NCBI GenBank assembly: GCA_016282015.1
Contig: JAEEJS010000055.1
Span: 99,619 to 163,618, forward strand
Length of the DNA: 64,000 nucleotides
Reading direction: 5' to 3'
From: Bacteroidales bacterium
Lineage (GTDB): Bacteria > Bacteroidota > Bacteroidia > Bacteroidales > F082
Position 1 is the first letter of the stretch; each line of letters opens with the position of its first letter. The notes under the pieces are model-generated. The model was given only the letters and a program-made list of their open reading frames with translations, was not told the DNA's origin and searched no databases. The position numbers were made by a program, and so were the translations under genes. This document shows positions 50,494 through 58,172 of the stretch, in pieces.

Positions 50494-51936
50494 ATGAACA
50501 CAACGGAATATCGCGAAAAAGGCTTCGAATTATACGACACCGACAAGGTGGCTGCCGTTAAAAACTTCTCATTGGCTGCAAACCACAAGGACATCCCTTC
50601 AGCAGTGGCTCTGGCCATATATTTTCATGAGGAGAAAGAAGATGACAAGAAAGCCAGGGAATGGCTCGACAAGGCCATAGAATGGTTTGAAGATGCCGGT
50701 GAGCCAGAGGAATTCTCTCAATACTTGGGAACAGGTTATTACTTAAGAGGTCTCATCAACAAGAAAAGCGCGCCTTACCTTGCAGTCATCGATTTTGCCG
50801 CTGCGTTCAACAACGGAGAGCTCGACGCCCTTCCACATCTGGGCGAGCTCACCTACCAAGGCTACGACTCAGCCGACGGCAAACCGGACATCAACGGGGC
50901 TTTGGATTATTGGCAATACGGCATGGAGCACGGTAATAAAGAATGCGCCCGACTTTATGGCGAGCATATGAAGGAGATGATACCTAAGGACGCCGTAACC
51001 AAAGAGTTCAAAGAGGGCAAATATACAGGATCCCTCAACGCCGACGGCCTGCCTCACGGCAACGGCCACATGGAATACAAGCTCAACGGCTATTGGGGCG
51101 ACTATTACGGAGAATGGCGTGACGGCAAACGTTGTGGCCAAGGCAAATACTCACAGTGCAACAAAGCTGGAGGCGCACGTCACTCTTACGAATACATAGG
51201 CGAATGGCTCGACGACAAAGAACACGGCCAGGGAATGTCGACAAATGTCGACGAGAAAGGCATACATCTGAGCTCCATCACCGAGAATTATACCGGTGAG
51301 TTCCGCGAAGGCAAGGGAAACGGCCACGGCGTGCTTCTCAAGAGCAGCTACGACGGCGAGTACAGCGGCGCACCAAACCGTTTTGAAGGCGAGTTCAAAA
51401 ACGGCGGTCTGTGCGGACAAGGCACATGCCAATACGCCAACGGCGATTTCTACGAAGGTGAATTTGTCGGCAACAGAAAACACGGTCACGGCACCTATAC
51501 CTACGCCGACGGACTAGTTATCGAAGGCAACTGGGACTACGACAATCTGGATTACGACAATTTCCAATGCAAGCCGGAGTCCGAAACTCCCGTCTGCGTT
51601 ATCACCACATACGACCAGGGCTTCGACTACAGTCAGGGAGCCTCGTTCCTTGTGATGACAAAAGTCGGCGACATCAAAAACGGAGACGCCATACTCCTAA
51701 AACAAGACTACCGTTTCAATCCTGATAAGACACTGATAAAAGTCTTGGAAATCACAGACGAGGGTCTGACATACGAGATTGACAAGCTATATTTCAACGA
51801 CAATCAAAGCCACGTCGACACCATACGTCGCGGCGAAAAGAAAAAGTACAAAAGCGAGAAAGACACCTACGCCACCATATACGACGAGAAGTACGATTAC
51901 ACTATAGTTCATGAGTGGACAATAGTGTGCAGATAA
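50494..51936 (+). CDS. MORN-repeat protein with helical N-terminal domain
   Basis: The 480-residue protein has no signal peptide. Residues 1-160 are helical and Sel1/TPR-like (FHEEKEDDKKAREWLDKAIEWFED, ALDYWQYGMEHGNKECARLYGE). About residues 176-350 hold MORN repeats (YTGSLNADGLPHGNGHMEY, YYGEWRDGKRCGQGKY, FEGEFKNGGLCGQGTCQYANGDFYEGEF, HGHGTYTYADG). The C-terminal 120 residues are unrecognised. MORN repeats bind membranes or lipids in other systems. It follows the esterase gene by 14 bases. Confidence 0.85.
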   Translation: MNTTEYREKGFELYDTDKVAAVKNFSLAANHKDIPSAVALAIYFHEEKEDDKKAREWLDKAIEWFEDAGEPEEFSQYLGTGYYLRGLINKKSAPYLAVIDFAAAFNNGELDALPHLGELTYQGYDSADGKPDINGALDYWQYGMEHGNKECARLYGEHMKEMIPKDAVTKEFKEGKYTGSLNADGLPHGNGHMEYKLNGYWGDYYGEWRDGKRCGQGKYSQCNKAGGARHSYEYIGEWLDDKEHGQGMSTNVDEKGIHLSSITENYTGEFREGKGNGHGVLLKSSYDGEYSGAPNRFEGEFKNGGLCGQGTCQYANGDFYEGEFVGNRKHGHGTYTYADGLVIEGNWDYDNLDYDNFQCKPESETPVCVITTYDQGFDYSQGASFLVMTKVGDIKNGDAILLKQDYRFNPDKTLIKVLEITDEGLTYEIDKLYFNDNQSHVDTIRRGEKKKYKSEKDTYATIYDEKYDYTIVHEWTIVCR

Positions 51937-51989
51937 TATATTCAAATAAAAAAAACAAAAAAAGAGGTTTTATATTCAAATTTGTTTTG

Positions 51990-51997
51990 TATATTTG
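51990..51997 (+). promoter_or_regulatory. -7 box of the gapA promoter
   Basis: TATATTTG lies 29 bases before the gapA ATG. Confidence 0.65.
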
Positions 51998-52026
51998 CGT
52001 CTTAAATCACATTAAACACAACTAAC

Positions 52027-53034
52027 ATGGAAAAGATTAAAGTTGGTATTAACGGTTTCGGTCGTATCGGCCGCAACGTTTTTCGTATCTGCTGCGAACG
52101 CCCTAACCTCGAAGTGGTGGGCATAAACGACCTCACAAGCACTAAAGTTTTAGCACATCTTCTGAAATATGACTCAACTCAGGGCAAGTTCCCAGGCACA
52201 GTTGACTTTGACGAGACAGCATTGATAGTAAACGGCGTACGCGTCCCTGTAACAGCTGAGCGTGCTCCTATCAACATCAAATGGTCCAAGACTCCAGACG
52301 TGGTTGTAGAGTCAACAGGTATCTTCCGTTCAAAAGAAAGCGCAAAAGGCGGCTACGGCGACCATCTCAAGAACGGCGCCAAGAAAGTCATCCTTTCAGC
52401 TCCATCAAAAGATAAAATCGACGCTACTATCGTCGTCGGCGTCAATAACAACGAGCTTACCGACGAGATTGAATGCGTGAGCAACGCATCATGCACCACC
52501 AACTGCCTCGCTCCAGTGGCAAAGGTCCTGAACGACCGTTTCGGCATTGAGCAGGGTTATATCACAACCATCCACAGTTACACCAACGACCAGGTCATTC
52601 TCGACGGTCCACACAGCGACCTTCGTCGTGCCCGTTCAGCCGCCATGTCACAAATCCCGACAACCACAGGCGCTGCAAAGGCTGTAGGTATCGTTATTCC
52701 TGAACTTAACGGCAAACTCGACGGCATAGCAGTGCGCGTCCCTACTCCAACAGGTTCATTGGTTGACCTCGTCTGCACACTCAAGACAGAAGCCACAAAG
52801 GAACAGATCAACGCTGCAATGCGTGAAGCAGCCGAAGGCCCTATGAAAGGCGTTCTCGAATACACAGAAGACCCAATCGTGAGCTGCGACATCATCCACA
52901 ACCCACACTCATCAATCTTTGATGCAGACAGCACCATGGTTATGGGCAAGATGGTTAAGGTCATGTCATGGTACGACAATGAATGGGGTTATTCAAACCG
53001 CATGGTCGACCTCATCGAAATGATGAAATACTAA
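52027..53034 (+). CDS. gapA: Glyceraldehyde-3-phosphate dehydrogenase
   Basis: This is the NAD-dependent glycolytic enzyme, 335 residues. It has the Rossmann start [13 protein letters not shown], the catalytic C156 in [13 protein letters not shown]183 in [10 protein letters not shown], and the substrate region [21 protein letters not shown]. It has its own promoter and a strong terminator, as a monocistronic gene. Confidence 0.97.
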   Translation: MEKIKVGINGFGRIGRNVFRICCERPNLEVVGINDLTSTKVLAHLLKYDSTQGKFPGTVDFDETALIVNGVRVPVTAERAPINIKWSKTPDVVVESTGIFRSKESAKGGYGDHLKNGAKKVILSAPSKDKIDATIVVGVNNNELTDEIECVSNASCTTNCLAPVAKVLNDRFGIEQGYITTIHSYTNDQVILDGPHSDLRRARSAAMSQIPTTTGAAKAVGIVIPELNGKLDGIAVRVPTPTGSLVDLVCTLKTEATKEQINAAMREAAEGPMKGVLEYTEDPIVSCDIIHNPHSSIFDADSTMVMGKMVKVMSWYDNEWGYSNRMVDLIEMMKY

Positions 53035-53047
53035 ATCGACAGATATT

Positions 53048-53080
53048 AAAAAAGCTCAGCGAACGCTGAGCTTTTTTTTA
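53048..53080. terminator. Bidirectional terminator between gapA and lpxD
   Basis: A stem AAGCTCAGC/GCTGAGCTT with a four-base loop is flanked by A and T runs on both strands. The lpxD stop codon (complement of 53078-53080) lies inside the plus-strand T-run. Confidence 0.9.
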
Positions 53081-54016
53081 TTGCAATTTCTTGATCAGAT
53101 CCGGCAACATGCGTACGCAGGCCATCTCTTTCCATTTCTTTCTAGCTTCGTCAGCCGGCTGGCCGAAGTAAGTGACACCCGGTTCGGTGTTCTTATCGAC
53201 AGCTGTGTAAGCCAAAACTGTAGTACCTTCTGCAATGACAAGGTCTTTGTTGATGGCCGACATGGACCATACTGACACATTGTCTTTGATCTTGGTTACG
53301 CCACCAACAGCTGTGTGAGCGCCGAGGAAGCAGTTCTTGCCAATCTTGGCGTCATGACCAACCTGTACGTGGTTATCTGTCTTGGTGCCACGGCCGATGA
53401 TAGTGTCGCTTGTCACTCCGATATCGATGGCGCACAAGGCTCCGATTTCGACATCGTCCTCAATGACAACGCGTCCGCATGACTCGAACTTAACCTGACG
53501 GTCAGGGCCGCGATGCTGGAAGTAGCAAGCGTCAGCAGCTATGACTGTACCGCTGTTGATGATGACGTTGTCACCGATAACAGTGTGGTTGTTGATAGTC
53601 ACGTTGGCGTGGATGATGCAGTTCTTACCAATTTTCACATGTTCTGCCACAAATGCGCCCGGTTGAATGATGGTGCCTTCACCAATCTCAGCCTTAGGAC
53701 TTACCATTGCAGTGGCCGGCTCGAAACGACGATACGACAGGATAATCTTGTTGAAAGCGTCGAACGGGCACTCATGTACTATCAGAGTCTTGCCTTCAGG
53801 GCATTCCACCTGGTCTGTATTGATGATGATGGTGGTTGCCGCTGAACTCAGCACTCTCTGATAGTATTTCGGATGATCGACAAAAGTGATATCGCCTTTT
53901 TCAACCTCATGAAGCTCGTTGAGGCCTGTGATGACGCGGTTGGCATCACCCATCACCTTTTTAGCTCCGATGAAATCGGCTATCAGTTTTGCCGTCGTTG
54001 CTGGTTCAATTCTCAT
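53078..54016 (-). CDS. lpxD: LpxD-family acyltransferase
   Basis: This protein belongs to the UDP-3-O-(3-hydroxyacyl)glucosamine N-acyltransferase family of lipid A synthesis. It is 312 residues. The N-terminal uridine-binding domain (FVDHPKYYQRVLSSAATTII) is followed by a left-handed beta-helix of hexapeptide repeats (KIGKNCIIHANVTINNHTVIGDNVIINSG). The catalytic-type histidine is in TDNHVQVGHDAKIG. The length is slightly below the usual 340 because the C-terminus is short. It starts one base after the efp stop. Confidence 0.9.
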   Translation of the reverse strand: MRIEPATTAKLIADFIGAKKVMGDANRVITGLNELHEVEKGDITFVDHPKYYQRVLSSAATTIIINTDQVECPEGKTLIVHECPFDAFNKIILSYRRFEPATAMVSPKAEIGEGTIIQPGAFVAEHVKIGKNCIIHANVTINNHTVIGDNVIINSGTVIAADACYFQHRGPDRQVKFESCGRVVIEDDVEIGALCAIDIGVTSDTIIGRGTKTDNHVQVGHDAKIGKNCFLGAHTAVGGVTKIKDNVSVWSMSAINKDLVIAEGTTVLAYTAVDKNTEPGVTYFGQPADEARKKWKEMACVRMLPDLIKKLQ

Positions 54017-54017
54017 A

Positions 54018-54584
54018 TTACTCTCTTACTCTTTCTGTGTACTCACCTGTACGGGTATCAACTCTGATTTTATCGCCTGTGTTGATGAACAGAGGCACTC
54101 TAACCATGGCGCCTGTTTCAACTGTGGCTTCCTTCATGGCGTTTGTTGCTGTGTTACCCTTTTCACCCGGCTCTGTGTATGTAACCTCAAGAACGGTCTT
54201 CACAGGAAGCTCAGCGAAAAGCACTGTGTCGGTTGATGTATCGAACACAACGTCGCAAATATCGCTTTCTTTCAGGAAATCAACACCTGTGATAAGGTCT
54301 TTCATAAGAGGGATCTGCTCGTAGTCTTCCTGGTTCATGAAAATGTAATCTTCACCTTCTTTGTAAAGATACTGGTACTGGCGATGCTCCACACGCACGT
54401 CCTCGAGCTTCTCACCGATGTCGAAACGACGCTCCAATGTGCGGCCGTCAACTACACTTTTCAATTTAATACGCATGATTGTATTGCCCTTACCTGGCTT
54501 AACATGCTGGAAATCAACGCAGAAATAGAGTTTACCATCCATTCTGATGCAGCTTCCGATCTTAATGTCCTGTGAGTTAATCAT
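54018..54584 (-). CDS. efp: Translation elongation factor P
   Basis: EF-P relieves ribosome stalling at proline stretches. It is 188 residues with three beta-barrel domains. The loop lysine that is modified in other species is K32 in VKPGKGNTIMRIK. The conserved C-terminal motif GDKIRVDTRTGEYTERV is complete. The order efp-lpxD on one transcript is seen in other Bacteroidota. Confidence 0.96.
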   Translation of the reverse strand: MINSQDIKIGSCIRMDGKLYFCVDFQHVKPGKGNTIMRIKLKSVVDGRTLERRFDIGEKLEDVRVEHRQYQYLYKEGEDYIFMNQEDYEQIPLMKDLITGVDFLKESDICDVVFDTSTDTVLFAELPVKTVLEVTYTEPGEKGNTATNAMKEATVETGAMVRVPLFINTGDKIRVDTRTGEYTERVRE

Positions 54585-54629
54585 ATTTCTTAATCTAATT
54601 TATTGATACTTAATTATTTACACATAAAA

Positions 54630-54648
54630 TGAGCGTATTCACCGCTCA
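54630..54648 (-). promoter_or_regulatory. Hairpin in the efp leader
   Basis: On the minus strand the arms TGAGCG and CGCTCA surround a seven-base loop, between the -7 box and the efp ATG. No T-run follows, so it would be a leader structure, not a terminator. Confidence 0.35.
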
Positions 54649-54658
54649 AAAGTCGCTG

Positions 54659-54666
54659 CAAAATTA
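54659..54666 (-). promoter_or_regulatory. -7 box of the efp-lpxD promoter
   Basis: The minus strand reads TAATTTTG, 75 bases before the efp ATG. Confidence 0.5.
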
Positions 54667-54676
54667 CAAAATTATT

Positions 54677-54967
54677 TTATAATATCAAAATATCTTTCAA
54701 AATTTCACCCTCAACCTTGGAATTGAGTTTTCTGATAAGCATGGATTTAGAATATAAAAGCTCGTTTTTCAAGGAATCGGCGTCTACTTTCACATACAAA
54801 ACGCCGTTTTTAATGTTTGTCTTCAAAGTATGTGCCGCCACAAAATCCCCCACAACTTCCTTCCAGGAGTCGAGTATCTTCTGCTCGTCCAAAGCACTAT
54901 CTCTCTGATTGTCATGATAAAACGCTTTTATCATCTCGCCCAATGTAGTCAAATTCGGATCACTCAT
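54677..54967 (-). CDS. DUF721 (DciA-like) protein
   Basis: This is a 96-residue protein of the DUF721/DciA family: the first helix MIKAFYHDN, then ILDSWKEVVGDFVAAHT and the conserved beta part GVLYVKVDADSLKNELLYSKSMLIRKLN. DciA proteins help load the replicative helicase in bacteria without DnaC. It overlaps the recF end by eight bases. Confidence 0.85.
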   Translation of the reverse strand: MSDPNLTTLGEMIKAFYHDNQRDSALDEQKILDSWKEVVGDFVAAHTLKTNIKNGVLYVKVDADSLKNELLYSKSMLIRKLNSKVEGEILKDILIL

Positions 54968-56069
54968 CGCTTTTCACTTTTCCCTGTTCCACTTCAAAAA
55001 TCTTGTGTTTGCCCTCTATGTTGTCCAACAGATATTGAATTCTCTGACGCTGGGTGTCAGTGATAAACACCTGTCCGAAGTAATCGTTGCCAACCAGTTT
55101 CACCAACTGGGCCACCCTGTTGTCGTCCAATTTGTCGAAAATATCGTCCAAAAGCAGTATTGGCTTGAAGCCCACCTTGTGGTAGTTGAAGTCGAACTGA
55201 GCCAGCTTCACAGCCACCACAAACGACTTCTGCTGACCCTGCGACCCAAACTTCTTAACAGGGTGATTGTCAATGATAAACGTCAGATCGTCCTTATGAA
55301 TTCCGACATTTGTGTAAGATGAACGCCTGTCTTTTTCCTGGCTGTCTTTCAGCAAGTCAGCCAAAGGCTTGTCGTTCATCAGGCTTTCATACTGTATATC
55401 GACCTTTTCGGCCGTTTCGGAAACTATGTCGTAATACTTCTGGAATATCGGCATGAAATCGTTCAGAAACGCCTTCCTCTTCTCAAAAATGGGCTCTCCG
55501 TATCGCACCAGCTGCTCATCCCAAAGCGACAGCAGGCCGGAGTCGAAATAGCGGTTGTCCCAGAACTGCCGCAACTGTTGGTTGCGCTGGGCCAAAACTT
55601 TGTTATATTGCAGTAAATCATCGAGATACACCGAATCAAACTGAGCTATCACCCCGTCAATGAACTTACGTCTGAGCTCACTGCCCCCGTTTATGAGGTC
55701 GCGGTCGTAAGGCGATATCATCACCAACGGAATCTTGCCGATATGGTCGGCCAGACGTTCGTACTCCTTCTTGTTGCATTTGAACGACTTTTTGGCTGCC
55801 TCTTTCTGCACGCACGATATGGTTTCAGTCTCGTTGTTATCGGTGATAAAATCGCCGTGGATGGCAAAGAAATCCTCGCCATGACGTATATTTTGCCTGT
55901 CGGTGGTGGTAAAATAGCTTTTACAGAAAGCCAGATAGTAAATGGCGTCAAGGATGTTGGTTTTGCCGGCTCCGTTAAGACCGACAAAACAATTTATCTT
56001 CTCCGAGAACAGCAGATCGGCCGACTCGCAGTTTTTGAAATTTGTAAGTTTTAACTCCTTGAGAAACAT
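54960..56069 (-). CDS. recF: DNA replication and repair protein RecF
   Basis: This is an SMC-like ATPase that helps load RecA at gaps. It is 369 residues with Walker A GLNGAGKT (30-37), the Q-loop and signature region KKFGSQGQQKSFVVAVKLAQ and the Walker B PILLLDDIFDKLDDNR. It starts one base before the porQ stop region, with no gap, and overlaps the dciA-like gene. Recombination, replication and secretion genes are thus on one transcript. Confidence 0.95.
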   Translation of the reverse strand: MFLKELKLTNFKNCESADLLFSEKINCFVGLNGAGKTNILDAIYYLAFCKSYFTTTDRQNIRHGEDFFAIHGDFITDNNETETISCVQKEAAKKSFKCNKKEYERLADHIGKIPLVMISPYDRDLINGGSELRRKFIDGVIAQFDSVYLDDLLQYNKVLAQRNQQLRQFWDNRYFDSGLLSLWDEQLVRYGEPIFEKRKAFLNDFMPIFQKYYDIVSETAEKVDIQYESLMNDKPLADLLKDSQEKDRRSSYTNVGIHKDDLTFIIDNHPVKKFGSQGQQKSFVVAVKLAQFDFNYHKVGFKPILLLDDIFDKLDDNRVAQLVKLVGNDYFGQVFITDTQRQRIQYLLDNIEGKHKIFEVEQGKVKSDE

Positions 56070-57119
56070 TTACTTGCTCTTTTTTGCAAAACGGTCCAAA
56101 TTAGTCGTAACAGTGATATAGTTTGGTGATCCGTAGATATGCATTTCTGAGCGGGAATAGTTGATGCTGAACTTCCAGATATTGATTCCGACACCATATG
56201 CAAAGCCGCATAAGCCTTTCTTGGTTGGAGTCTGCAGATTCTGACGCATGCCGTAGTTGTACGAGGCGCGCAACACAAGGTTCTTGCCGATGTAAATCTC
56301 GCCTCCAATCACTATGTGACGCATGAGGTTGTCGGCAAATTGGGCACCGTCGCTTTTGCTCTGTGTGGTACCTGTAATCGGGTCGTAATTGCCGTCCAAA
56401 TCAAGAGGGTCGTCGTATGTGAGATCCCATTTCTGGATATTTTCGTAAGTGATATTGAACAGAAAAGGCACATGTTCAAGGCGTTTTGAAATGCCTGCCG
56501 AAAGCTGGAAAGGCAAGTCGTTTCTGTTGCCTTCGAAGTTGGAATACAGCTCGTAGCCGATATTTCTGGCCGCGGCGGTGAACATCCAGCCGTTGTTGGT
56601 GCGATAATGTCCCGCCACATCAACAGCTATGGCAAATGTCTTGAAAGTGTCGTATTGTATGCCGGCAAACTTTATGTTGGCGCCTATACTCCAGTGCGGA
56701 GTCAGCTGACGGCCCCACCCTATCATGATGTTGTAGTCAGACGGCTTGAAAGTGCCGCTCACATTGCCCTGCTCGTCGGCATATTTGAAATCGCCGTAGC
56801 TGTGAAACTGAACTGTAGCCACAAAACTGCCGAGTTTATTGAAAGTGCGGCCGTACTGGGCGGTCATGTAGTTGATTCCCGCATAATAGTTGACATACGA
56901 CAAAGCCAAAGCATTGTGCATGTCGCAGTTTATCAACGAAGGGTTGAATATTCCAAGCTGAATGTCAGAGTCGTATACCGATAGCACAGTGTTGCCCAAA
57001 GCCGCCACCCTTGCCGAATTTGTGGCATCGAGAAAAGCATATGTACCTTTGGCCGTTTGTCCATTCATCTCAACGACAAACGCCATCAAAAAGCACAATA
57101 TGACTAATAATTTCTTCAT
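56070..57119 (-). CDS. porQ: Type IX secretion protein PorQ-like
   Basis: The 349-residue outer-membrane barrel has a signal peptide (ending VEMNGQ), then the PorQ/PorV-type start YAFLDATNSARVAALGN and IFNPSLINCDM. Alternating beta strands continue to the end (GIQYDTFKTFAIAVDVAGHY, MRHIVIGGEIYIGKNLVLRASYNYG). In T9SS bacteria PorQ assists attachment of cargo at the outer membrane. Three cargo genes in this window show that the system is in use. Confidence 0.85.
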   Translation of the reverse strand: MKKLLVILCFLMAFVVEMNGQTAKGTYAFLDATNSARVAALGNTVLSVYDSDIQLGIFNPSLINCDMHNALALSYVNYYAGINYMTAQYGRTFNKLGSFVATVQFHSYGDFKYADEQGNVSGTFKPSDYNIMIGWGRQLTPHWSIGANIKFAGIQYDTFKTFAIAVDVAGHYRTNNGWMFTAAARNIGYELYSNFEGNRNDLPFQLSAGISKRLEHVPFLFNITYENIQKWDLTYDDPLDLDGNYDPITGTTQSKSDGAQFADNLMRHIVIGGEIYIGKNLVLRASYNYGMRQNLQTPTKKGLCGFAYGVGINIWKFSINYSRSEMHIYGSPNYITVTTNLDRFAKKSK

Positions 57120-57122
57120 CTC

Positions 57123-57166
57123 TAACAGCTAATGGCTAATGGCTAATGGCTAATAGCTAATGGCTA
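57123..57166. repeat. GCTAATG heptamer repeat array between nusB and porQ
   Basis: Five or six units of GCTAATG or GCTAATA. The nusB stop TAG (complement of 57164-57166) is formed by the edge of the array. Confidence 0.85.
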
Positions 57167-58126
57167 TTTCTCCAACAAGCCCAGTCCTTTTTTATCAATC
57201 TTCCCAGCTTCGGTGAGTTTTTTGGCCAGTTTATCGAGTATGCCGTTCACAAATATCTTGCTCTTAGGAGTGCTGAAATACTTCGAAATCTCGATATATT
57301 CGTTCATGGTCACCTTCACCGGGATCTCGGGGAAGCAGACAAACTCCGTCAAAGCCATCTTCAGGATTATCATGTCCATCAGGCAGATACGCTCTTTCTC
57401 CCAGTTGTTGGTGTTATCGCCTATGAGTTTGCCGAATTCCTCATAGTGGGAAATGGTATCACGGAACAAATCGTAGATAAACTTCTCGTCGGCATTGGCC
57501 TCAACTGTGTCCGACTTGTAGATGGTCGGCAGCATTGTATCGACGTCAAACTTCTTGAGCTTGGTCAAATAATCCACAAGCAATGATGTAACCAGATGAT
57601 AATCATCGCAGAAATAGATGCTCTTGTCCTCATAAAAGTCCTGCAGCACATCCAAATCGTCGAAGTAATTGGTTATCATGGTGACAATGAATTTCTTGTC
57701 AGCCTGGAAGTTGTCGACCTTGTCGGCCATGTATTTCTTGTACTCCGGCGAGTCTTTCATGATGTTGTAGTAGTTTTTCACCACATCCTGAGCATTCTCG
57801 CCCCACGAAATCTTAAACGCAGACTCGTGTTTCTTGAAATCCTCGTTGTTCTCCAAGGTGTTGAGCAGACGGTTGTCTACATACTTTGTATTCGGATGCA
57901 AATCCTCGTACTTCGGAATGTATTTGTGTTTGTTCTCAGTAATCTTGTTTTCAGCAAAACGCTTGGTCTCAACGAGAAACGACAATTGCCAGATAAAGAG
58001 CTCGTACAGCTTGTCGATACTCTCGCGCAAATGCTTGATGCCGTTAGAAACATTCTCCTCGCCCGATTCTATGTAGGCGTAAAGAGCTTGTAACACTTTG
58101 ATTCTCAAAAACCTTCTGTTCAACAT
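57164..58126 (-). CDS. nusB: Transcription antitermination protein NusB, long form
   Basis: The 320-residue protein has the NusB fold in its C-terminal part (about 190-310: DRFLFD-type EKFIYDLFRDTISHYEEFG, WEKERICLMDMIILKMALTEFVCFPEIPVKVTMNEYIEISKYFSTPKSKIFVNGILDKL). The first 180 residues begin like NusB (MLNRRFLRIKVLQALYAYIES) and carry an insertion. Long NusB proteins are common in this phylum. It has its own promoter. Confidence 0.9.
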   Translation of the reverse strand: MLNRRFLRIKVLQALYAYIESGEENVSNGIKHLRESIDKLYELFIWQLSFLVETKRFAENKITENKHKYIPKYEDLHPNTKYVDNRLLNTLENNEDFKKHESAFKISWGENAQDVVKNYYNIMKDSPEYKKYMADKVDNFQADKKFIVTMITNYFDDLDVLQDFYEDKSIYFCDDYHLVTSLLVDYLTKLKKFDVDTMLPTIYKSDTVEANADEKFIYDLFRDTISHYEEFGKLIGDNTNNWEKERICLMDMIILKMALTEFVCFPEIPVKVTMNEYIEISKYFSTPKSKIFVNGILDKLAKKLTEAGKIDKKGLGLLEK

Positions 58127-58158
58127 GATGTTAAAAATTAATAATCACTTTTCGGCTG

Positions 58159-58166
58159 CAAAAATA
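58159..58166 (-). promoter_or_regulatory. -7 box of the nusB promoter
   Basis: The minus strand reads TATTTTTG, 33 bases before the nusB ATG. Confidence 0.6.
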
Positions 58167-58172
58167 CAAAAT

